Below are positions 62,101 to 64,000 of a stretch of DNA of 64,000 nucleotides, in pieces. The DNA is from Limanda limanda (Eukaryota; Chordata; Actinopteri; Pleuronectiformes; Pleuronectidae). The DNA lies in assembly GCF_963576545.1 (NCBI RefSeq), contig NC_083638.1:31589400-31653399 (forward strand). Direction: 5' to 3'. Made by a program: the position numbers and the translations under genes. Positions within the stretch are counted from its first letter, which is position 1. The number at the start of each line of letters is the position of its first letter. The notes under the pieces were generated by a model, which worked only from the letters and a program-made list of their open reading frames with translations, was not told the DNA's origin and made no database searches.

Positions 62101-63569
62101 GAAATGGTTAAATTCTTGAATTTTTCATCACACATCATCCCAAATGTCACTAAACAGCTGGAAACGGGGAGATAAGCCTTTTTTGGAAGCATTGATTAAG
62201 ATTTCTGACTTTTTCATCACATGTCAGCCCAAGTGTCAAAAAAGCCCTGGAAACAGGGAGATATGCCTTTTTTGGAAGAAATGGTTAAATTCTTGAATTT
62301 TTAATCACAGATCATCCCAAATGTCACTAAACAGCTGGAAACGGGGAGATAAGCCTTTTTTGGAAGCAATGGTTAAGATTTTGACTTTTTCATCACATAT
62401 CAGCTCCAGTGTCAGAAAAGCGCTGGAAACAGGGAGATATGCCTTTTTTTGGAAGAAATGGTTAAATTCTTGAATTTTTCATCACACATCATCCCAAATG
62501 TCACTAAACAGCTGGAAACGGGGAGATAAGCCTTTTTTGGAAGCATTGATTAAGATTTCTGACTTTTTCATCACATGTCAGCCCAAGTGTCAAAAAAGCG
62601 CTGGAAACAGGGAGATATGCCTTTTTTGGAAGAAATGGTTAAATTCTTGAATTTTTAATCACAGATCATCCCAAATGTCACTAAACAGCTGGAAACGGGG
62701 AGATAAGCCTTTTTTGGAAGCAATGGTTAACATTTTGACTTTTTCATCACATGTCAGCCCAAGTGACAGAAAAGCGCTGGAAACAGGGAGATAAGCCTTT
62801 TTTGGAAGAAATGGTTAAATTCTTGAATTTTTCATCACACATCATCCCAAATGTCACTAAACAGCTGGAAACGGGGAGATAAGCTATTTTTGGAAGCATT
62901 GATTAAGATTTCTGACTTTTTCATCACATGTCAGCCCAAGTGTCAGAAAAGCGCTGGAAACAGGGAGATATGCCTTTTTTGGAAGAAATGGTTAAATTCT
63001 TGAATTTTTCATCACACATCATCCCAAATGTCACTAAACAGCTGGAAACGGGGAGATAAGCCTTTCTTGGAAGCATTGAATAAGATTTCTGACTTTTTCA
63101 TCACATGTCAGCCCAAGTGTCAGACAAGCGCTGGAAACAGGGAGATAAGCCTTTTTTGGAAGAAATGGTTAAATTCTTGAATTTTTCATCACACATCATC
63201 CCAAATGTCACTAAACAGCTGGAAACGGGGAGATAAGCCTTTTTTGGAAGCAATGGTTAAGATTTTGACTTTTTCATCACATATCAGCTCCAGTGTCAGA
63301 AAAGCGCTGGAAACAGGGAGATATGCCTTTTTTTGGAAGAAATGGTTAAATTCTTGAATTTTTCATCACACATCATCCCAAATGTCACTAAACAGCTGGA
63401 AACGGGGAGATAAGCCTTTTTTGGAAGCATTGATTAAGATTTCTGACTTTTTCATCACATGTCAGCCCAAGTGTCAAAAAAGCGCTGGAAACAGGGAGAT
63501 ATGCCTTTTTTGGAAGAAATGGTTAAATTCTTGAATTTTTAATCACAGATCATCCCAAATGTCACTAAA
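62101..63569 (+). repeat. HOR type 2-like chain P'-c-d-S-T-C-a-d
   Basis: In order: agccctgg (P'), A2/T7, gtcaaaaaag with ttaatcacag, agtgacag (S), agctattttt (62,882), cctttcttgg with a private cattgaataag (near 63,077), A2/T7, and another gtcaaaaaag/ttaatcacag dimer. It is the same module used around 26.6 and 30.7 kb. It runs into the hybrid monomer at 63,570. Confidence 0.83.
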
Positions 63570-63657
63570 CAGCTGGAAACGGGGAGATAAGCCTTTTTTG
63601 GAAGCAATGGTTAAATTCTTGAATTTTTCATCACACATCATACCAAATGGCACTAAA
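63570..63657 (+). other. Hybrid A/B monomer: register-shift junction 4
   Basis: An 88-bp unit that begins as an A2/A3-type A (cagctggaaacgggg, gaagcaatggtt). It switches within the shared atggtta stretch to B (aaattcttgaattttt, cataccaaatggcactaaa) and is followed by a normal A. The exchange lies slightly further right than in junction 1, since gcaatgg is retained, so this is an independent event. The half-dimer slip puts the following P' dimer directly after it. Confidence 0.92.
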
Positions 63658-64000
63658 CAGCTGGAAACGGGGAGATAAGCCTTTTTTGGAAGCATTGATT
63701 AAGATTTCTGACTTTTTCATCACATGTCAGCCCAAGTGTCAAAAAAGCCCTGGAAACAGGGAGATATGCCTTTTTTGGAAGAAATGGTTAAATTCTTGAA
63801 TTTTTAATCACAGATCATCCCAAATGTCACTAAACAGCTGGAAACGGGGAGATAAGCCTTTTTTGGAAGCAATGGTTAAGATTTTGACTTTTTCATCACA
63901 TATCAGCTCCAGTGTCAGAAAAACGCTGGAAACAGGGAGATATGCCTTTTTTTGGAAGAAATGGTTAAATTCTTGAATTTTTCATCACACATCATCCCAA
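63658..64000 (+). repeat. Right-edge dimers of the array (truncated by the window)
   Basis: A P' dimer (aaaaaagccctgg) and an A2/T7 dimer with a private gaaaaacgctgg (near 63,919), which removes the AGCGCT site. The last bases end mid-B monomer at atcatcccaa, so the satellite continues past the window. No flanking unique sequence is reached. Confidence 0.9.

Larger units (their letters stand above)
1..64000 (+). repeat. Higher-order satellite DNA array filling the whole window
   Basis: Every part of the window reads as the same dimeric repeat of about 177 bp, head to tail and in one orientation, about 360 copies in all. Recurrent words such as cagctggaaacgggg, ccttttttggaag, catcacatgtcagccc and aaatgtcactaaa return at fixed spacing from the first base to the last. 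I saw no unique DNA, transposon insertion, inverted segment, microsatellite or gene, so every stretch between the listed features is also satellite. Both ends lie inside the repeat, so the array is larger than the window. Copies differ by scattered substitutions and 1-2 bp indels shared in patterned ways, giving HOR structure. Such arrays are typical of eukaryotic centromeric or pericentromeric heterochromatin; that location is inference. I do not recognise the family. The plus strand is only a naming convention. Confidence 0.98.

Noticed and set aside
1..64000. CRISPR array (regular repeats about 88 bp apart)
   Set aside because: There are no unique spacers: the sequence between any two repeated words is also repeated. 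Unit length and eukaryotic-style HOR structure do not fit CRISPR.
1..64000. Primate alpha satellite
   Set aside because: The unit is an 88-bp monomer and 177-bp dimer rather than 171 bp. Beyond TGGAAACGGG I found no alignable alpha-satellite sequence.
1..64000. Functional canonical CENP-B boxes
   Set aside because: The essential TTCG of the core is replaced by ACAG in A, and CGGG is lost in B. I report only a half-site.
1..64000. Rho-independent terminators or Pol III terminators at the T6-T7 runs
   Set aside because: The T-runs lack a preceding GC-rich hairpin and occur in every monomer. They are part of the repeat. No tRNA or 5S gene precedes them.
1..64000. Transposon, LTR or viral insertion
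   Set aside because: I looked for breaks in the repeat on reading through the window and found only small indels and monomer hybrids; no foreign segment, terminal inverted repeat or target-site duplication.

Overview
The whole 64 kb window is one uninterrupted tandem-repeat (satellite DNA) array. I found no gene, transposon, RNA gene or unique sequence in it. The base unit is a head-to-tail dimer of about 177 bp. It joins two related monomers: A (88-89 bp, beginning cagctggaaacgggg) and B (88-89 bp, beginning gcgctggaaacaggg), which are roughly 80% alike by eye. About 360 dimers (about 720 monomers) fill the window, all in one orientation, at roughly 38% GC. Both window ends fall inside the repeat, so the array continues on both sides. 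This is typical of eukaryotic centromeric or pericentromeric (or other heterochromatic) satellite with higher-order repeat (HOR) structure. I cannot name the species or the satellite family. A vertebrate is a guess, resting only on the style of the repeat and a partial CENP-B-box-like motif.

Layout. About 1-15 kb holds older-looking mosaic blocks with local duplications at spacings of 354, 1,591, 2,123, 2,299 and 2,475 bp. About 15-30 kb holds recombined modules shared with distant parts of the array. About 29-43 kb contains a directly adjacent duplication of about 6.0 kb and two consecutive copies of a 2,122-bp HOR made of 12 dimers. I name that HOR's dimers T-C-a-b-T'-E-D-L-R-P-N-S after their private variants. 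About 43-47 kb is a large block paralogous to 17.6-20.1 kb and 23.7-26.2 kb. About 47-59 kb holds further 12-dimer HORs and deleted or expanded forms (4, 7.5, 9 and 13 dimers). About 59-62 kb repeats the order seen at 15.8-18.4 kb. A second HOR type of 8 dimers (1,415 bp, T-C-X-R-P'-c-d-S) and its shortened forms are interleaved.

How it works as a system. Nothing here encodes protein. The array looks like the product of repeated unequal crossing-over and conversion acting on a dimer. Nearly all events preserve dimer register. Four 88-bp hybrid monomers (13,089; 46,679; 48,006; 63,570) mark the exceptions, where A and B recombined with each other. Sequence features that could matter to chromatin are a 177-bp period close to a nucleosome repeat, T/A-tracts spaced about 30 bp, one CpG per monomer, and the right half of a CENP-B box in A but not in B. 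Dimer names such as T, C, D and L are my own labels for this window.
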